Positions 1 to 9,098 of a stretch of 64,000 bases of DNA are shown one piece after another (within the stretch, counting starts at the first letter, position 1; each line of letters begins with the position of its first letter). Source of the stretch: Mixta hanseatica (GTDB lineage: Bacteria; Pseudomonadota; Gammaproteobacteria; Enterobacterales; Enterobacteriaceae); assembly GCF_023517775.1 (NCBI RefSeq), contig NZ_CP082904.1, positions 3,658,001 to 3,722,000 of the forward strand, in the 5' to 3' direction. A program made the translations under genes and the position numbers. Under the pieces are notes generated by a model, which searched no databases, had not been told where the DNA came from, and saw only the letters and a program-made list of their open reading frames with translations.

Positions 1-26
1 CCGTGCAGATAGAGCAGCGTCGCCAT
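1..26 (-). CDS. yqiA: YqiA esterase, N-terminal fragment (runs off the window)
   Basis: Only the first eight codons and part of the ninth are present, reading MATLLYLHG on the minus strand from an ATG at 24-26. This is the conserved start of the alpha/beta-hydrolase esterase YqiA (E. coli MSTLLYLHG). It begins two bases after the cpdA stop codon, which fits the known enterobacterial order nudF-yqiB-cpdA-yqiA-parE. The rest of the gene lies outside the window, so nothing can be said about its catalytic residues. Confidence 0.75.
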
Positions 27-28
27 GC

Positions 29-856
29 TTAGTAACCTTCGGAATCAAGATCGGGCGTAAAGGCGCGGGTCGACAGGCGCTGGACCTGCGTTTGCACCGC
101 GCCGCTGTCGTCGAGTTCCAGCCAGCGCCAGCCCGGCGCGACGGCATCAATGGTAAAGTTGGTGCAGTGCGGCTTGAACTGAACGCAGGTTGACGGCGTG
201 GCTAATAACCGCCGTCCGTGCCAGTCCACATCCATCTCCTGATGAATATGGCCGCAAATGAGCGTCTTCGCCAGCGGCCATGACTGCAGCACCGCGTCCA
301 GGGCGTGCGCATTGCGTAGGCTATGCTGATCCAGCCAGGTACAACCCGACGGCAGCGGATGATGATGCAGCAGCACCAGCGTATGGCGGTGCGCATGTTG
401 CGCCAGCGTTTTGTCCAGCCAGTCGAGCTGATAATCGCTAAGCATGCCGTGCGGCACGCCCGCCACCTGGCTGTCGAGCAGCACCAGCTGCCACTGCTCG
501 CCCAGCAGCACCTGCTTGGCTTCCGCAATGCCTGAATGCGCCAGCGTATCGTACATGGTGGGCTGGAAATCGTGATTGCCCGGCAGCCAGACGCAGGGCG
601 CCGGCAGACGCGCAATACCCTCAGCAAAGTGCTGATAGGCTTCAGGCGAGTGGTCCTGCGCCAGATCGCCGGTGGCGATGATCAGATCGATCGGCCGCTG
701 CTCCACCTCAATGGCTTCCAGCACCGCATTGAAACTGGCCCAGGTATTCACGCCCAGCAGCGTTTCATGCTTGCCTGAAAAAAGGTGGGTATCCGTGATT
801 TGTAATATCCTGATATTGGCCCCACTCACCACAGGAAGTTTTAGCAGGCTATCCAA
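29..856 (-). CDS. cpdA: 3',5'-cyclic-AMP phosphodiesterase CpdA
   Basis: 275 residues, the usual family length. CpdA hydrolyses cAMP to 5'-AMP in the cytoplasm and so lowers CRP signalling. The five blocks of a binuclear class III phosphodiesterase/calcineurin-type metallophosphatase are all visible: DTH (22-24), GDLAQD (63-68), GNHD (93-96), the HHH stretch (164-166) and GHIH (202-205). It is followed at two bases by yqiA and preceded by yqiB on the same strand, so it is probably cotranscribed with nudF-yqiB. Identification is firm from motif content plus gene order. Confidence 0.95.
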   Translation of the reverse strand: MDSLLKLPVVSGANIRILQITDTHLFSGKHETLLGVNTWASFNAVLEAIEVEQRPIDLIIATGDLAQDHSPEAYQHFAEGIARLPAPCVWLPGNHDFQPTMYDTLAHSGIAEAKQVLLGEQWQLVLLDSQVAGVPHGMLSDYQLDWLDKTLAQHAHRHTLVLLHHHPLPSGCTWLDQHSLRNAHALDAVLQSWPLAKTLICGHIHQEMDVDWHGRRLLATPSTCVQFKPHCTNFTIDAVAPGWRWLELDDSGAVQTQVQRLSTRAFTPDLDSEGY

Positions 857-898
857 AAAATGTCCTTAATCTCTACGCCATATCAAGGTTATTGCGGC

Positions 899-1324
899 TT
901 ACCAGGCCGGGACGGCCATGGCTCCGTGCGATAGACAATAACGCAGCCAGTCAGCAAGAAACTGGTTGATTTGATGCTTTTCATCACGCTGGTGCAATTT
1001 TTTATTCGGGTAATCATAACGCGCTTTAAAACGATAGATCTGCTGTGTTGAACACACTTCAGCAACCATCGCATCGTGATATAGCCTGACAGACATTGAA
1101 GGCAGACTCCAGTAGCTGACGGCAGGCGCGGTCTGACGAATCTCAACCAGGGTGGTGTAACGCGTAGATTCAATAATGGTAATGCTATAGCTGGCGCCGT
1201 TTACCTGATAGGTCACCGAGGCCCCCGCTTCATCATTGCGCGGCAGTAGCCGACGCAGCTGGGCGAAGTTCGTTTCGCTCAACCGCATCATTTCGGGAAA
1301 ATCAGGGACGTAGCGCTTGATCAT
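899..1324 (-). CDS. yqiB: YqiB, DUF1249 family protein
   Basis: 141 residues from the start chosen here. The product is very close to E. coli YqiB: it keeps the PDFPEMMRL start, the ESTRYTT segment, and a C-terminal half ending in a [16 protein letters not shown] block and [13 protein letters not shown]. The start is the ATG at 1322-1324, which overlaps the nudF stop as ATGA and gives the E. coli-like N-terminus MIKRY; an upstream in-frame ATG at 1336 would add four residues. The function of the DUF1249 family is not established. The overlap indicates translational coupling to nudF and membership of the nudF-yqiB-cpdA-yqiA transcription unit. Confidence 0.9.
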   Translation of the reverse strand: MIKRYVPDFPEMMRLSETNFAQLRRLLPRNDEAGASVTYQVNGASYSITIIESTRYTTLVEIRQTAPAVSYWSLPSMSVRLYHDAMVAEVCSTQQIYRFKARYDYPNKKLHQRDEKHQINQFLADWLRYCLSHGAMAVPAW

Positions 1325-1956
1325 GTTGGATTCCACTCTTTTCGCAATTTCTCATAGTGCAGCATCAGCCATTGCAGCGCGATGACGGAGGCCGCGTTGT
1401 CGATTTTCCCCTCTTCCACCCAGCGGTAAGCCTGTTCGCGGCTCACCACATGAACAAGAATATCCTCATTCTCTTCCTCCAGACCGTGGCATCCCTGCGC
1501 CACGCTGGCATCCACTTCTCCCACCAGCACCGACAGGCGCTCGCTGGTGCCACCTGGGCTGGCCAGGTAGTTAATCACCGGTTCTACACGTTTTACTGTT
1601 AAACCCGCTTCTTCCATCGCCTCGCGACGCACCACCTGCTCAACGTTTTCGCCAGGCTCAATGATCCCGGCCACTAATTCCAGTAGCCAGGGCGTTGGGC
1701 TGGTATCATAAGCGGGAATGCGGATCTGTTCGATCAGCACCACTTCATCGCGCTGGGGATCATAGGGTAGCAGGACTGCGGCATGTCCGCGCTCAAAAAC
1801 TTCGCGCACGACTTCTTTGCTCATTTCACCGTTAAACAGGCGGTGACGGAAACGATAGCGTACTAAAGAAAAAAAACCTTCATACAGTGGCTCGCGTGCA
1901 ATAATTTCTACATCGTTTTTGCTGAAAGTCACAGGGTATTTTGCGTTTTTAACCAT
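1321..1956 (-). CDS. nudF: ADP-ribose pyrophosphatase NudF
   Basis: 211 residues. NudF is a Nudix hydrolase that splits ADP-ribose (and related nucleotide sugars) to AMP and ribose-5-phosphate. The Nudix box G-x5-E-x7-REAMEEAGL is intact in the middle of the protein, following the LLELVAG strand. The start at 1954-1956 is chosen because it has an AAGGA ribosome site upstream and matches the E. coli N-terminus ([12 protein letters not shown]); the open frame continues upstream to 2001 and would add 15 residues with no homology. The 3' end overlaps yqiB. It is transcribed divergently from tolC. Confidence 0.93.
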   Translation of the reverse strand: MVKNAKYPVTFSKNDVEIIAREPLYEGFFSLVRYRFRHRLFNGEMSKEVVREVFERGHAAVLLPYDPQRDEVVLIEQIRIPAYDTSPTPWLLELVAGIIEPGENVEQVVRREAMEEAGLTVKRVEPVINYLASPGGTSERLSVLVGEVDASVAQGCHGLEEENEDILVHVVSREQAYRWVEEGKIDNAASVIALQWLMLHYEKLRKEWNPT

Positions 1957-2076
1957 AAAGCCGGTGTCCTTTACAGTGGGGGGCGCGGTGAATGGTTTCA
2001 ACCAGACTCCGCCCGGGAGGGTGGTTCTTTATGAATTATTTACGTAAATTAACGGAAGATGGCACGTTCAGCCAAC

Positions 2077-2104
2077 TTATCACTCTGGCACACTCTGCTA
2101 GAAT
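2077..2104 (+). promoter_or_regulatory. candidate sigma70 promoter upstream of tolC
   Basis: A TAGAAT -10-like hexamer at 2099-2104 lies 16 bases after TTATCA (2077-2082), about 70 bases upstream of the tolC start. This is in the nudF/tolC divergent region. It is a pattern match only; tolC is known to have several promoters, including MarA/Rob/SoxS-controlled ones, and I cannot assign which this would be. Confidence 0.3.
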
Positions 2105-2171
2105 CGGCGCATATTTTTTTAGCTTATGTCAGCGCTACCATAGCAACTTTGCTGCACTACAAGGAATGCAA

Positions 2172-3650
2172 ATGAAGAAACTGCTCCCTTTACTTATTGG
2201 CCTGAGCCTGGGCGGCTTCAGCATGGCGAGTCAGGCGGAGAACCTGCTGCAGATCTATCAACAGGCCCGATTGACTAACCCTGATTTGCGCAGCTCTGCG
2301 GCGGATCGTGACGCGGCATTTGAAAAGATTAACGAAGCGCGTAGTCCGTTGCTGCCTCAGCTGGGCCTTGGCGTCGATTATACCTATAACAGCGGCTACC
2401 GCGATGCGCGTGATACCCATTCGAATACCACCAGCGGCTCGCTGCAGTTAACACAAACTATTTTTGATATGAGCAAATGGCGCTCCCTGACGCTGCAGGA
2501 AAAGAATGCGGGCATTCAGGACGTCACCTGGCAGACGGCTCAGCAGAACCTGATGCTGAACACCGCCACCGCCTATTTCAACGTGCTGCGCGCCATTGAT
2601 GCGCTTTCCTATATTGAAGCGCAGAAACAGTCTATTTACCGTCAGCTTGATCAGACCACCCAGCGTTTTAACGTCGGCCTGGTCGCTATCACCGACGTGC
2701 AAAACGCCCGCGCGCAGTATGATAACGTGCTGGCGAACGAAGTCACGGCGCGTAATGCCCTGGATAACGCGGTAGAGACGCTGCGCCAGGTGACCGGCAA
2801 CTACTACCCGACGCTGGCATCGCTGAATATCGACCGCTTCCGCACCGATAAGCCGCAGCCGGTGAGCGCTTTACTGAAAGAGGCGGAAAGCCGCAACCTG
2901 AGCCTGTTATCCGCTCGCCTGTCGCAGGACCTGGCGCGCGAACAGATCCGCTATTATGAGTCCGGTCATATGCCGACGCTGGATTTGAACGCTTCTACCG
3001 GCCTCTCCAACAATAAATATGGCGGCAGCCGTGCGGTACAAAACGACAGCATTAGCGGAAATAATCAGGTTGGCCTGAGCTTCAACCTGCCGTTGTACAG
3101 CGGCGGCGCGGTCACCTCTCAGGTGAAGCAGGCGCAGTACGCGTTTGTCAGCGCCAGCGAGCAGCTGGAAAGCGCGCATCGCTCAGCCGTACAGACCGTG
3201 CGTTCCTCCTTTAACAACGTTAACGCCTCTATCAGCAGCATTGAAGCCTACGAGCAGGCCGTGGTTTCTGCTCAGAGCTCTCTGGATGCGATGGAAGCGG
3301 GTTATCAGGTGGGTACGCGTACTATCGTTGATGTGCTGGATGCCACCACCACGCTGTACAACGCCAAGCAGCAGCTTTCGGATGCCCGTTACGATTACCT
3401 GATTAATCAGTTGAACATCAAATCTGCGCTCGGCACGCTGAACGAAGAGGATCTGACCGCGCTGAACGCCAGCCTGGGCAAAGAAATCCCGACTTCGCCG
3501 GAAACGGTAGCGCCAGAAAACCCGCAGCAGGATGCGGCAGCCGATCGGGGCACCAACCTGCAGGCTGCCGCCGGCCCAAACGGCGCTTCAGCGCCAGCGG
3601 CGGCACGTCCCGCAGCGGCGCGTCAGAGCGGCAATCCGTTTAGCCACTAA
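2172..3650 (+). CDS. tolC: outer membrane efflux channel TolC
   Basis: 492 residues against 493 in E. coli. TolC is the trimeric outer membrane exit duct used by AcrAB and related pumps and by type I secretion. A signal peptide covers about residues 1-22 with cleavage after SQA. The two structural repeats are visible through the repeated TATAYFNVLRA / TRTIVDVLDATTTLYNAK type helices and NVGLVAITDVQNA. The tail after about residue 440 is low-complexity Ala/Pro, as in other TolC proteins. The start at 2172 matches the family (MKKLLPLLIG) and has AAGGA 5-10 bases upstream; the ATG at 2166 is too close to that site. The same frame is open upstream to 1992, which I regard as leader sequence. Confidence 0.97.
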   Translation: MKKLLPLLIGLSLGGFSMASQAENLLQIYQQARLTNPDLRSSAADRDAAFEKINEARSPLLPQLGLGVDYTYNSGYRDARDTHSNTTSGSLQLTQTIFDMSKWRSLTLQEKNAGIQDVTWQTAQQNLMLNTATAYFNVLRAIDALSYIEAQKQSIYRQLDQTTQRFNVGLVAITDVQNARAQYDNVLANEVTARNALDNAVETLRQVTGNYYPTLASLNIDRFRTDKPQPVSALLKEAESRNLSLLSARLSQDLAREQIRYYESGHMPTLDLNASTGLSNNKYGGSRAVQNDSISGNNQVGLSFNLPLYSGGAVTSQVKQAQYAFVSASEQLESAHRSAVQTVRSSFNNVNASISSIEAYEQAVVSAQSSLDAMEAGYQVGTRTIVDVLDATTTLYNAKQQLSDARYDYLINQLNIKSALGTLNEEDLTALNASLGKEIPTSPETVAPENPQQDAAADRGTNLQAAAGPNGASAPAAARPAAARQSGNPFSH

Positions 3651-3660
3651 GCCTGAATCC

Positions 3661-3690
3661 CGGCCACGAAGTCAGTTAATTTCGTGGCCG
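3661..3690 (+). terminator. hairpin between tolC and ygiB
   Basis: A perfect 10-bp stem (CGGCCACGAA at 3661-3670 paired with 3681-3690) starts ten bases after the tolC stop. The following sequence is only moderately T-rich, so it may act as a leaky terminator or attenuator between tolC and ygiBC, which are cotranscribed in E. coli. Confidence 0.55.
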
Positions 3691-3847
3691 TATTCCTCAC
3701 TTTTGCAGCCGTTTCCTCCCTGTTTTAATCCCTTCTCGCATTTGAACGTATAGCTACGTAAAGATACAGGCACAGCGCTGTCTGTTGCTTCATTTTTAAA
3801 CCGGTTTCACCTATCCTTTGCGCTACCTTTGGGCAGAGGACTATCCC

Positions 3848-4507
3848 ATGAAACGGACAAAAAATATTAATCGCGACGCCTTCCGTAAGAGCTGGCGCGC
3901 TCGTCATCTGACGCCAGTGGCGTTGGCCGTTACTGCCGTTTTTATGCTGGCCGGCTGTGAACAGGCAGATGAAACGGTTTCGCTTTATCAAAACGCCGAT
4001 GACTGTACCAAAGCCAATCCAGGCCAGAGCGAACAGTGCACCACCGCTTACAACAATGCGCTGAAAGAGGCAGAAAAAACCGCGCCGAAATATGCTTCGC
4101 GTGAAGAGTGCGTAGCCGAGTTTGGCGAGGCGCAGTGTCAGCAGGCTCCAGCTCAGGCTGGCACCAATGCGGAAGCACATCAGAGCGGCAGTTTCTGGAT
4201 GCCGTTGATGGCGGGCTATATGATGGGCCGCATGATGGGCGGCGGCGCAGGTTTTGCCGCCCAGCCGCTGTTTAGCTCGAAAAACCCGGCCAGCCCGATG
4301 AACGGTAAGTTCGTCGACGCCAGCGGCCGCAACTACGGCGCCGCGACGCCGGGCCGCACCATGACGGTGCCGAAAACCGCGCTGGCGCCGAAACCAGCCA
4401 CCACCAGCACCGTGACGCGTGGCGGCTTTGGCGAAACCGTGGCGAAACAGTCGAGCATGCAGCGCAGCAGCGCTACCGGCACCAGCAGCCGCTCGCTGGG
4501 GGGCTAA
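3848..4507 (+). CDS. ygiB: YgiB, DUF1190 putative lipoprotein
   Basis: 219 residues, closely matching E. coli YgiB (223). After a basic N-terminus ([10 protein letters not shown]...) there is a hydrophobic segment ending in LAGC (about residues 34-37), a lipobox with an unusually long n-region. The mature part has paired cysteines, an MMGRMMGGG Gly/Met stretch and a Ser/Thr-rich tail ending SSRSLGG. The ATG at 3848 is chosen on the match to the E. coli start; an in-frame start at 3818 would add ten residues. It lies between tolC and ygiC and probably shares their transcription. Function unknown. Confidence 0.9.
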   Translation: MKRTKNINRDAFRKSWRARHLTPVALAVTAVFMLAGCEQADETVSLYQNADDCTKANPGQSEQCTTAYNNALKEAEKTAPKYASREECVAEFGEAQCQQAPAQAGTNAEAHQSGSFWMPLMAGYMMGRMMGGGAGFAAQPLFSSKNPASPMNGKFVDASGRNYGAATPGRTMTVPKTALAPKPATTSTVTRGGFGETVAKQSSMQRSSATGTSSRSLGG

Positions 4508-4515
4508 CCGGCCTT

Positions 4516-5676
4516 ATGAAACGTATTGCTATTGCAGAACGTCCTGACTGGCGCGCCCGCGCGACCGAGTACGGTTTTGGTTTTCATACCATGTATGACG
4601 AGCCGTACTGGTGCGAGGAAGCTTATTATCAGTTTACCCTGGCGCAAATTGATTACCTTGAAGAGACCACCGCCGAACTGCACCAGATGTGCTTACAGGT
4701 GGTGGATAAGGTGGTCAACAGCGAAGAGCTGCTGGCGAAATTCCGTATCCCTAAACATACGTGGGACTTTGTTCGCACCTCGTGGAAAACCTCGCAGCCC
4801 TCGCTCTATTCACGTCTCGATTTAGCCTGGGGCGGCAGCGGCGACGCAAAGCTGCTGGAAAACAATGCCGATACGCCCACCTCATTGTATGAGGCCGCGT
4901 TTTTTCAGTGGCTGTGGCTGGAGGATCAGCTTAAAGCGGGCAAACTGCCGGCGGGCAGCGATCAGTTCAACAGTTTGCAGGAAAAATTGATTGAGCGTTT
5001 CGCGGTACTGCATCAGCAGCATGGCTTTGGTCTGCTGCACTTTACCTGCTATCGCGATAGCGAAGAAGATCGCGGCACGGTGCAGTATCTGCAGGATTGC
5101 GCCAGCGAGGCGGGGCTGCCGAGCGAATTCCTGTTTATTGATGAGATTGGGCTGGGCGAGAAAGGTCAGTTTACCGATCTCAACGATCAGGTAATCGGTA
5201 ATCTGTTTAAGCTCTATCCGTGGGAATTTATGCTGCGCGAGGTCTTCTCAACCAAGCTCAACGATGCCGGCGTGCGCTGGCTGGAGCCAGCCTGGAAGAG
5301 CATTCTCTCTAATAAAGCGCTGCTACCCATGCTCTGGCAGATGTTCCCTAATCACCCGAATCTCCTGCCAGCTTACTTTGCTGAAGATAATGTGCCCGCC
5401 ATGGATAAATACGTGGTGAAGCCGTTATTTTCCCGCGAAGGCGCCAATATCCGCATCGTGGACAATGGGCAGGAAATCGCCCGCGTTGATGGCCCGTATG
5501 GCGAAGAAGGCATGATTGTGCAGCAGTTTCATCCACTGGCGCAGTTCGGCGACAGCTACACGCTGATCGGCAGCTGGCTGGTGAACGATCAGCCTGCCGG
5601 TATCGGTCTGCGTGAAGATCGGGCGTTAATCACCCAGGATCTGTCGCGCTTCTACCCGCACGCTTTTATTGAATAA
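4516..5676 (+). CDS. ygiC: YgiC, glutathionylspermidine synthase-like ATP-grasp protein
   Basis: 386 residues, the full family length. The protein matches the C-terminal synthetase half of glutathionylspermidine synthase/amidase (ATP-grasp fold), including the segment [19 protein letters not shown] (about 111-129), the [11 protein letters not shown] loop (about 305-315) and a C-terminal GSWLV-x5-GIGLRED motif. It lacks an amidase domain. It starts eight bases after ygiB, so the two are almost certainly cotranscribed. YgiC is predicted to make a peptide bond with an amine substrate, but its natural substrate is not known. Confidence 0.92.
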   Translation: MKRIAIAERPDWRARATEYGFGFHTMYDEPYWCEEAYYQFTLAQIDYLEETTAELHQMCLQVVDKVVNSEELLAKFRIPKHTWDFVRTSWKTSQPSLYSRLDLAWGGSGDAKLLENNADTPTSLYEAAFFQWLWLEDQLKAGKLPAGSDQFNSLQEKLIERFAVLHQQHGFGLLHFTCYRDSEEDRGTVQYLQDCASEAGLPSEFLFIDEIGLGEKGQFTDLNDQVIGNLFKLYPWEFMLREVFSTKLNDAGVRWLEPAWKSILSNKALLPMLWQMFPNHPNLLPAYFAEDNVPAMDKYVVKPLFSREGANIRIVDNGQEIARVDGPYGEEGMIVQQFHPLAQFGDSYTLIGSWLVNDQPAGIGLREDRALITQDLSRFYPHAFIE

Positions 5677-5679
5677 CGG

Positions 5680-5707
5680 AAACGGGCGGCTCGCGGCTGC
5701 CCGTTTT
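5680..5707. terminator. bidirectional terminator between ygiC and ygiD
   Basis: AAACGGGC (5680-5687) pairs with GCCCGTTT (5699-5706), with A and T runs on the two sides. It sits between the convergent 3' ends of ygiC and ygiD and can serve both. Confidence 0.75.
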
Positions 5708-5719
5708 ATCGTTCCAGCT

Positions 5720-6505
5720 TTATCCTACCCGCACTGATAACATGCTCAGCGCCGACATCACGACGCCGTCTACCGGCACGGTGACCGCCTCGTCTGGCTG
5801 ACGCGCGCCTAATATATACAGCAGCGGCAGATAATGTTCCGGCGTTGGATTAGCCAGCGCAGCGCCCGGATGCTGCATAAAATTCACCAGCGGATGTTCT
5901 GTCGCCGGGCCCTGCCAGTTTAGATTATCGCGTACATACTGATTAAAAGCGCTGGCCCACGGATACGCTTCACTATCATCCTGCCAGCGTGCCATACGCA
6001 GGTTATGCACCACGTTGCCGCTGGCGACCAGCATCACGCCCTGCTCGCGCAGCGCCGCCAGCTTTTGCCCCAGCTGAAAATGCCACGCCGTCGGCTGTGT
6101 CCCATCAATACTCAGCTGCACCACCGGAATATCTGCATGGGGGTACATTTTGATTAAAACGCCCCATGCGCCATGATCCAGCCCCCAGCTCTGGTCCAGA
6201 TGTACCGCTAACGGCGCCAACGCCTCGGCCACCTTCTGCGCCAGCGCAGGTGAGCCGGGCGCGTCATAACGGGTATCAAACAGTGCCTGCGGAAAACCGC
6301 CGAAATCATGGATGGTGCGTGGATTGTTCATGGCGGTCACTGCGGTTCCCCGTGTATACCAGTGGGCAGAGATAGCCACGATAGCCTGCGGTTTTGGCAG
6401 CGTTGCGCCCAGCTCGCGCCAGGTTCGGGTATAGTTATTTTCTTCCAGCACGTTCATTGGGCTACCGTGTCCCAAAAACAGCGCGGGCATGCGTAAGAGG
6501 GTCAT
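5720..6505 (-). CDS. ygiD: 4,5-DOPA extradiol dioxygenase YgiD
   Basis: 261 residues. Member of the class III extradiol ring-cleaving dioxygenase family (LigB-like); the E. coli enzyme opens the ring of L-DOPA to a betalamic-acid precursor in vitro. Candidate metal-ligand histidines are visible in FLGHGSP (near residue 13), ISAHWY (near 47), WGLDHGAWG (near 117) and SGNVVHNL (near 165). The start at 6505 has GAGG eight to eleven bases upstream. It is transcribed convergently with ygiC. The physiological substrate in enterobacteria is not settled. Confidence 0.9.
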   Translation of the reverse strand: MTLLRMPALFLGHGSPMNVLEENNYTRTWRELGATLPKPQAIVAISAHWYTRGTAVTAMNNPRTIHDFGGFPQALFDTRYDAPGSPALAQKVAEALAPLAVHLDQSWGLDHGAWGVLIKMYPHADIPVVQLSIDGTQPTAWHFQLGQKLAALREQGVMLVASGNVVHNLRMARWQDDSEAYPWASAFNQYVRDNLNWQGPATEHPLVNFMQHPGAALANPTPEHYLPLLYILGARQPDEAVTVPVDGVVMSALSMLSVRVG

Positions 6506-6668
6506 CGCATCCTCAACAGGCGGTGATTCGGTTGAAAAATACCTTACGCGTTTTAGCAGCCTAATGCTGGCGGATAAGCATGACGATCATTTTCAAAATT
6601 TTTGACGGTTACTCAGACAAAACTTTACCTAATACCCTCTCGCTTTTTGTCAGAATTTAAATAGTCTT

Positions 6669-6687
6669 GATAAGAATTATTATCATT
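6669..6687. promoter_or_regulatory. candidate Fur box upstream of zupT
   Basis: The 19 bases from 6669 match the Fur consensus GATAATGATAATCATTATC at 13 of 19 positions by hand count, including the GATAA start and an internal ATTAT/ATCAT core. It ends 12 bases before the zupT ATG and would overlap promoter or ribosome-binding sequence. Pattern match only. Confidence 0.45.
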
Positions 6688-6699
6688 CGGGAGATTGTA

Positions 6700-7467
6700 A
6701 TGTCAGTTCCTTTACTGCTGACGATTTTGGCTGGCGCGGCAACGTTCGTTGGCGCGTTTTTAGGCGTGATAGGCCAGAAACCTTCCAACCGTATGCTGGC
6801 GTTTGCGCTGGGATTTGCGGCGGGCATTATGCTGCTCATTTCGCTGATGGAGATGCTGCCTGCTGCGTTACATACGCCGGGTATGTCGCCGTTGTTAGGC
6901 TACGGCATGTTTCTGCTGGGTCTGCTCGGTTATTTCGCGCTTGATCGTTTGCTGCCGCATCAGCATCCACAAGATTTGATGGCGCCCAACCAGCCGCCGC
7001 GCAGCCTACGGCGTACGGCGATTTTACTGACGCTGGGGATTAGTCTGCATAACTTCCCGGAAGGCATTGCGACTTTTGTTACCGCCAGCAGCGATCTGGA
7101 GCTGGGGCTGGGCATCGCCTTAGCGGTTGCGATTCATAATATCCCGGAAGGCCTGGCGGTTGCCGGTCCGATGTATGCCGCAACCGGGTCAAAAGCACGC
7201 GCGCTTTTCTGGGCCTGTATTTCCGGTATGGCGGAGATTTTGGGCGGCGTGTTGGCGTTCTGGTTGCTCGGCCCGGCGATTTCACCGGTGCTGATTGCAG
7301 CGATTATGGCAGCGGTAGCCGGTATTATGGTGGCGTTGTCCGTTGATGAGCTGATGCCGCTGGCGCGTGATATCGATCCACACAGTAATCCAAGCTATGG
7401 CGTTTTATGTGGCATGACGGTGATGGGTTTTAGTCTGACACTGCTACAAACCAGCGGGATAGGCTAA
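6700..7467 (+). CDS. zupT: divalent metal (Zn/Fe/Mn) uptake permease ZupT
   Basis: 255 residues, eight predicted membrane segments, ZIP family. ZupT imports Zn2+, Fe2+, Mn2+ and Co2+ across the inner membrane. The two signature helices carry the metal-site residues: [11 protein letters not shown] (helix IV) and [10 protein letters not shown] (helix V). The ATG at 6700 is chosen because it follows a GGGAG ribosome site and reproduces the E. coli start MSVPL; the upstream in-frame ATG at 6667 would overlap the candidate Fur box. The box suggests iron control, whereas E. coli zupT is described as weakly constitutive. Confidence 0.95.
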   Translation: MSVPLLLTILAGAATFVGAFLGVIGQKPSNRMLAFALGFAAGIMLLISLMEMLPAALHTPGMSPLLGYGMFLLGLLGYFALDRLLPHQHPQDLMAPNQPPRSLRRTAILLTLGISLHNFPEGIATFVTASSDLELGLGIALAVAIHNIPEGLAVAGPMYAATGSKARALFWACISGMAEILGGVLAFWLLGPAISPVLIAAIMAAVAGIMVALSVDELMPLARDIDPHSNPSYGVLCGMTVMGFSLTLLQTSGIG

Positions 7468-7609
7468 TGATCTTAATCTGAAAATAATCACACGGGCAAT
7501 GATATATCAATAACATAGTTCCTCGGAGGAATTTTCAAGACCTGTCTGCTATGTTTGCTCTCTGCCGCTTCGTAAACTCCCGTCACCTCTGATTAATGAC
7601 GGAATTACT

Positions 7610-7993
7610 ATGCTGGTTCAAGGTGCCATTCTTTGCCTGGCTATGAATATATATCATGAAGCGCGTGGGGAACCGCTAAAAGGACAGATAGCCGTAGCAT
7701 CGGTAACAATGAATCGTGCTAACTGGGATGTGACACAAATTTGTCCGGTCGTTTACGCACCAAAACAGTTTTCATGGACTCACTTAAAGAAAAACGCATT
7801 CAGCTATCCAGCAAAAAATGATAAAAGCTGGCAGCGGGCACAACAGATAGCTCACCAGATTGTTAACGGCGAGCTTTCTGATGTGACTAATGGCGCAACC
7901 TACTATCACAATCAAACGGTCACGCCCGCCTGGCGCAGCGCATTTTCGCAAACCGCAACCATTGGCAACCATATCTTCTATGCAAAGCGATAA
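7610..7993 (+). CDS. SleB/CwlJ-type cell wall hydrolase
   Basis: 127 residues, little more than one Hydrolase_2 (SleB-like) domain. The motif NIYHEARGEP near the N-terminus carries the glutamate (EARGE) expected to be catalytic in this lytic-transglycosylase-like family, followed by AVASVTMNRA, a PKQFSW segment and GATYYHN. No cleavable signal peptide is evident; the first 12 residues are mildly hydrophobic. Prophages and spore formers use such domains to cut peptidoglycan, and small chromosomal copies occur in Gram-negative bacteria. It stands alone between zupT and ribB, is AT-richer than its neighbours, and is not part of the E. coli core layout, so transfer is possible. Confidence 0.75.
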   Translation: MLVQGAILCLAMNIYHEARGEPLKGQIAVASVTMNRANWDVTQICPVVYAPKQFSWTHLKKNAFSYPAKNDKSWQRAQQIAHQIVNGELSDVTNGATYYHNQTVTPAWRSAFSQTATIGNHIFYAKR

Positions 7994-8024
7994 AAAAAGC
8001 CGGGATAATTATCCCGGCTTTTTT
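7994..8024. terminator. bidirectional terminator, SleB-like gene / ribB
   Basis: A long near-perfect inverted repeat centred on GCCGGGATAATTATCCCGGC with A-run on the left and T-run on the right lies directly after the hydrolase stop codon. It can terminate both that gene and the convergent ribB. Confidence 0.9.
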
Positions 8025-8047
8025 ATTGCTGATAGCGGCAGCGCGTT

Positions 8048-8704
8048 TTAGCTAGCCTGGCGCGTCTCATGGCTGCGACGGTAAGCGATCAGATCTTCAA
8101 TCGTTACCAGCGGCATATTATGCTGTTTAGCGAAGACGATCGCTTCTGGCGCGTGGGCCATGGTGCCGTCGTCATTGGTCAGCTCACACAGCACGCCAGC
8201 CGGTTTAAAACCTGCCAGCGAAACCAGATCAATGGTCGCTTCGGTATGACCGCCACGTGTTAATACGCCGCCGTCACGCGCACGCAGAGGGAAAACGTGG
8301 CCCGGGCGATTGAGATCGCTGGGGCGGGCGTTGTCTGCGATGGCGGTACGAATAGTGGTCAGACGATCCTGCGCGGAAACGCCGGTGGTTACGCCCTGCG
8401 CAGCCTCAATGGTCACGGTAAAACCGGTGCCGAAAGAGCTGGTATTGTTCTCTACCATCATCGGCAGATCCAGCAGCTGGCGCTGCTGCTCAGTCAGACA
8501 CAGACAGACGATGCCGCTGCCATGACGAATGGTTAAAGCCATTTGTTCAACGGTCATGGTTTCCGCCGCGAAAATCATATCTGCTTCGTTTTCACGATTT
8601 TCGTCATCGAGGACCATTACACCACGACCTTCGCGTAAAGCGGCGATGGCGCGTTCTACACGCTGTTCCGGCGTGCCAAATTCAGAAAGTAGCGTCTGAT
8701 TCAT
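8048..8704 (-). CDS. ribB: 3,4-dihydroxy-2-butanone-4-phosphate synthase RibB
   Basis: 218 residues, the usual length of the stand-alone enzyme. It converts ribulose 5-phosphate to formate and the four-carbon unit used to build lumazine and riboflavin. The acidic metal-binding loop [10 protein letters not shown] (about 33-42), RHGSGIVC (about 80-87), RPGHVFPL and the GHTEA segment are intact. The gene is solitary and preceded by a long leader that contains an FMN riboswitch, so FMN feedback control is expected. Confidence 0.97.
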   Translation of the reverse strand: MNQTLLSEFGTPEQRVERAIAALREGRGVMVLDDENRENEADMIFAAETMTVEQMALTIRHGSGIVCLCLTEQQRQLLDLPMMVENNTSSFGTGFTVTIEAAQGVTTGVSAQDRLTTIRTAIADNARPSDLNRPGHVFPLRARDGGVLTRGGHTEATIDLVSLAGFKPAGVLCELTNDDGTMAHAPEAIVFAKQHNMPLVTIEDLIAYRRSHETRQAS

Positions 8705-8802
8705 GGTAAATTAACCTTATCAATATTGTGGTTACCAGAATCAGGGCGTGCTTGAGGAGTGCATAAAAATAACGCGAGGCGAGCCAGGGCTCGACAGAAC
8801 CG

Positions 8803-8952
8803 TTATCCTCTCCCATCCGGACTTTAACCGTCGGCCCCGGAATTGCACCGGATCTGCTGACCTTCCAGTTATGAAACCGGAAGCGCTCGCGGGCTTTCAG
8901 CTGATGCTGATTTACCGCCGGTGGGGAATTTCGCCCCGCCCTGAGAATAAGC
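8803..8952 (-). promoter_or_regulatory. FMN riboswitch (RFN element) in the ribB leader
   Basis: Read on the minus strand from about 8952, the sequence carries the RFN core: CTCAGGGCGGGGCGAAATTC, CCCACCGGCGGTAAATC, an AGCCCGCGAGCGC stretch, GATCCGGTGCAATTCCGG, GCCGACGGTTAAAGTCCGG and a closing ATGGGAGAGGATAAC. All conserved boxes of the six-stem aptamer are present. About 100 bases separate it from the ribB ATG and would hold the expression platform. Edges are approximate. Confidence 0.95.
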
Positions 8953-9098
8953 GAATTTACTATAGCGCCAAACATCCTTTGCGGCAACGTGCAATAGCAG
9001 CATATGCTTATGCAACACAGGCAACTGCCATTTTAGGTTTATCCTTTTTCAGACAGGCATTACACTTAAGTTAACTTTGTTGCGACCAGGAAACGGCC

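Noticed and set aside
1992-2171. Extended tolC start (adding 60 residues)
   Set aside because: The extension has no homology, would displace the signal peptide from the N-terminus, and the ATG at 2172 has its own ribosome site and matches the family start.
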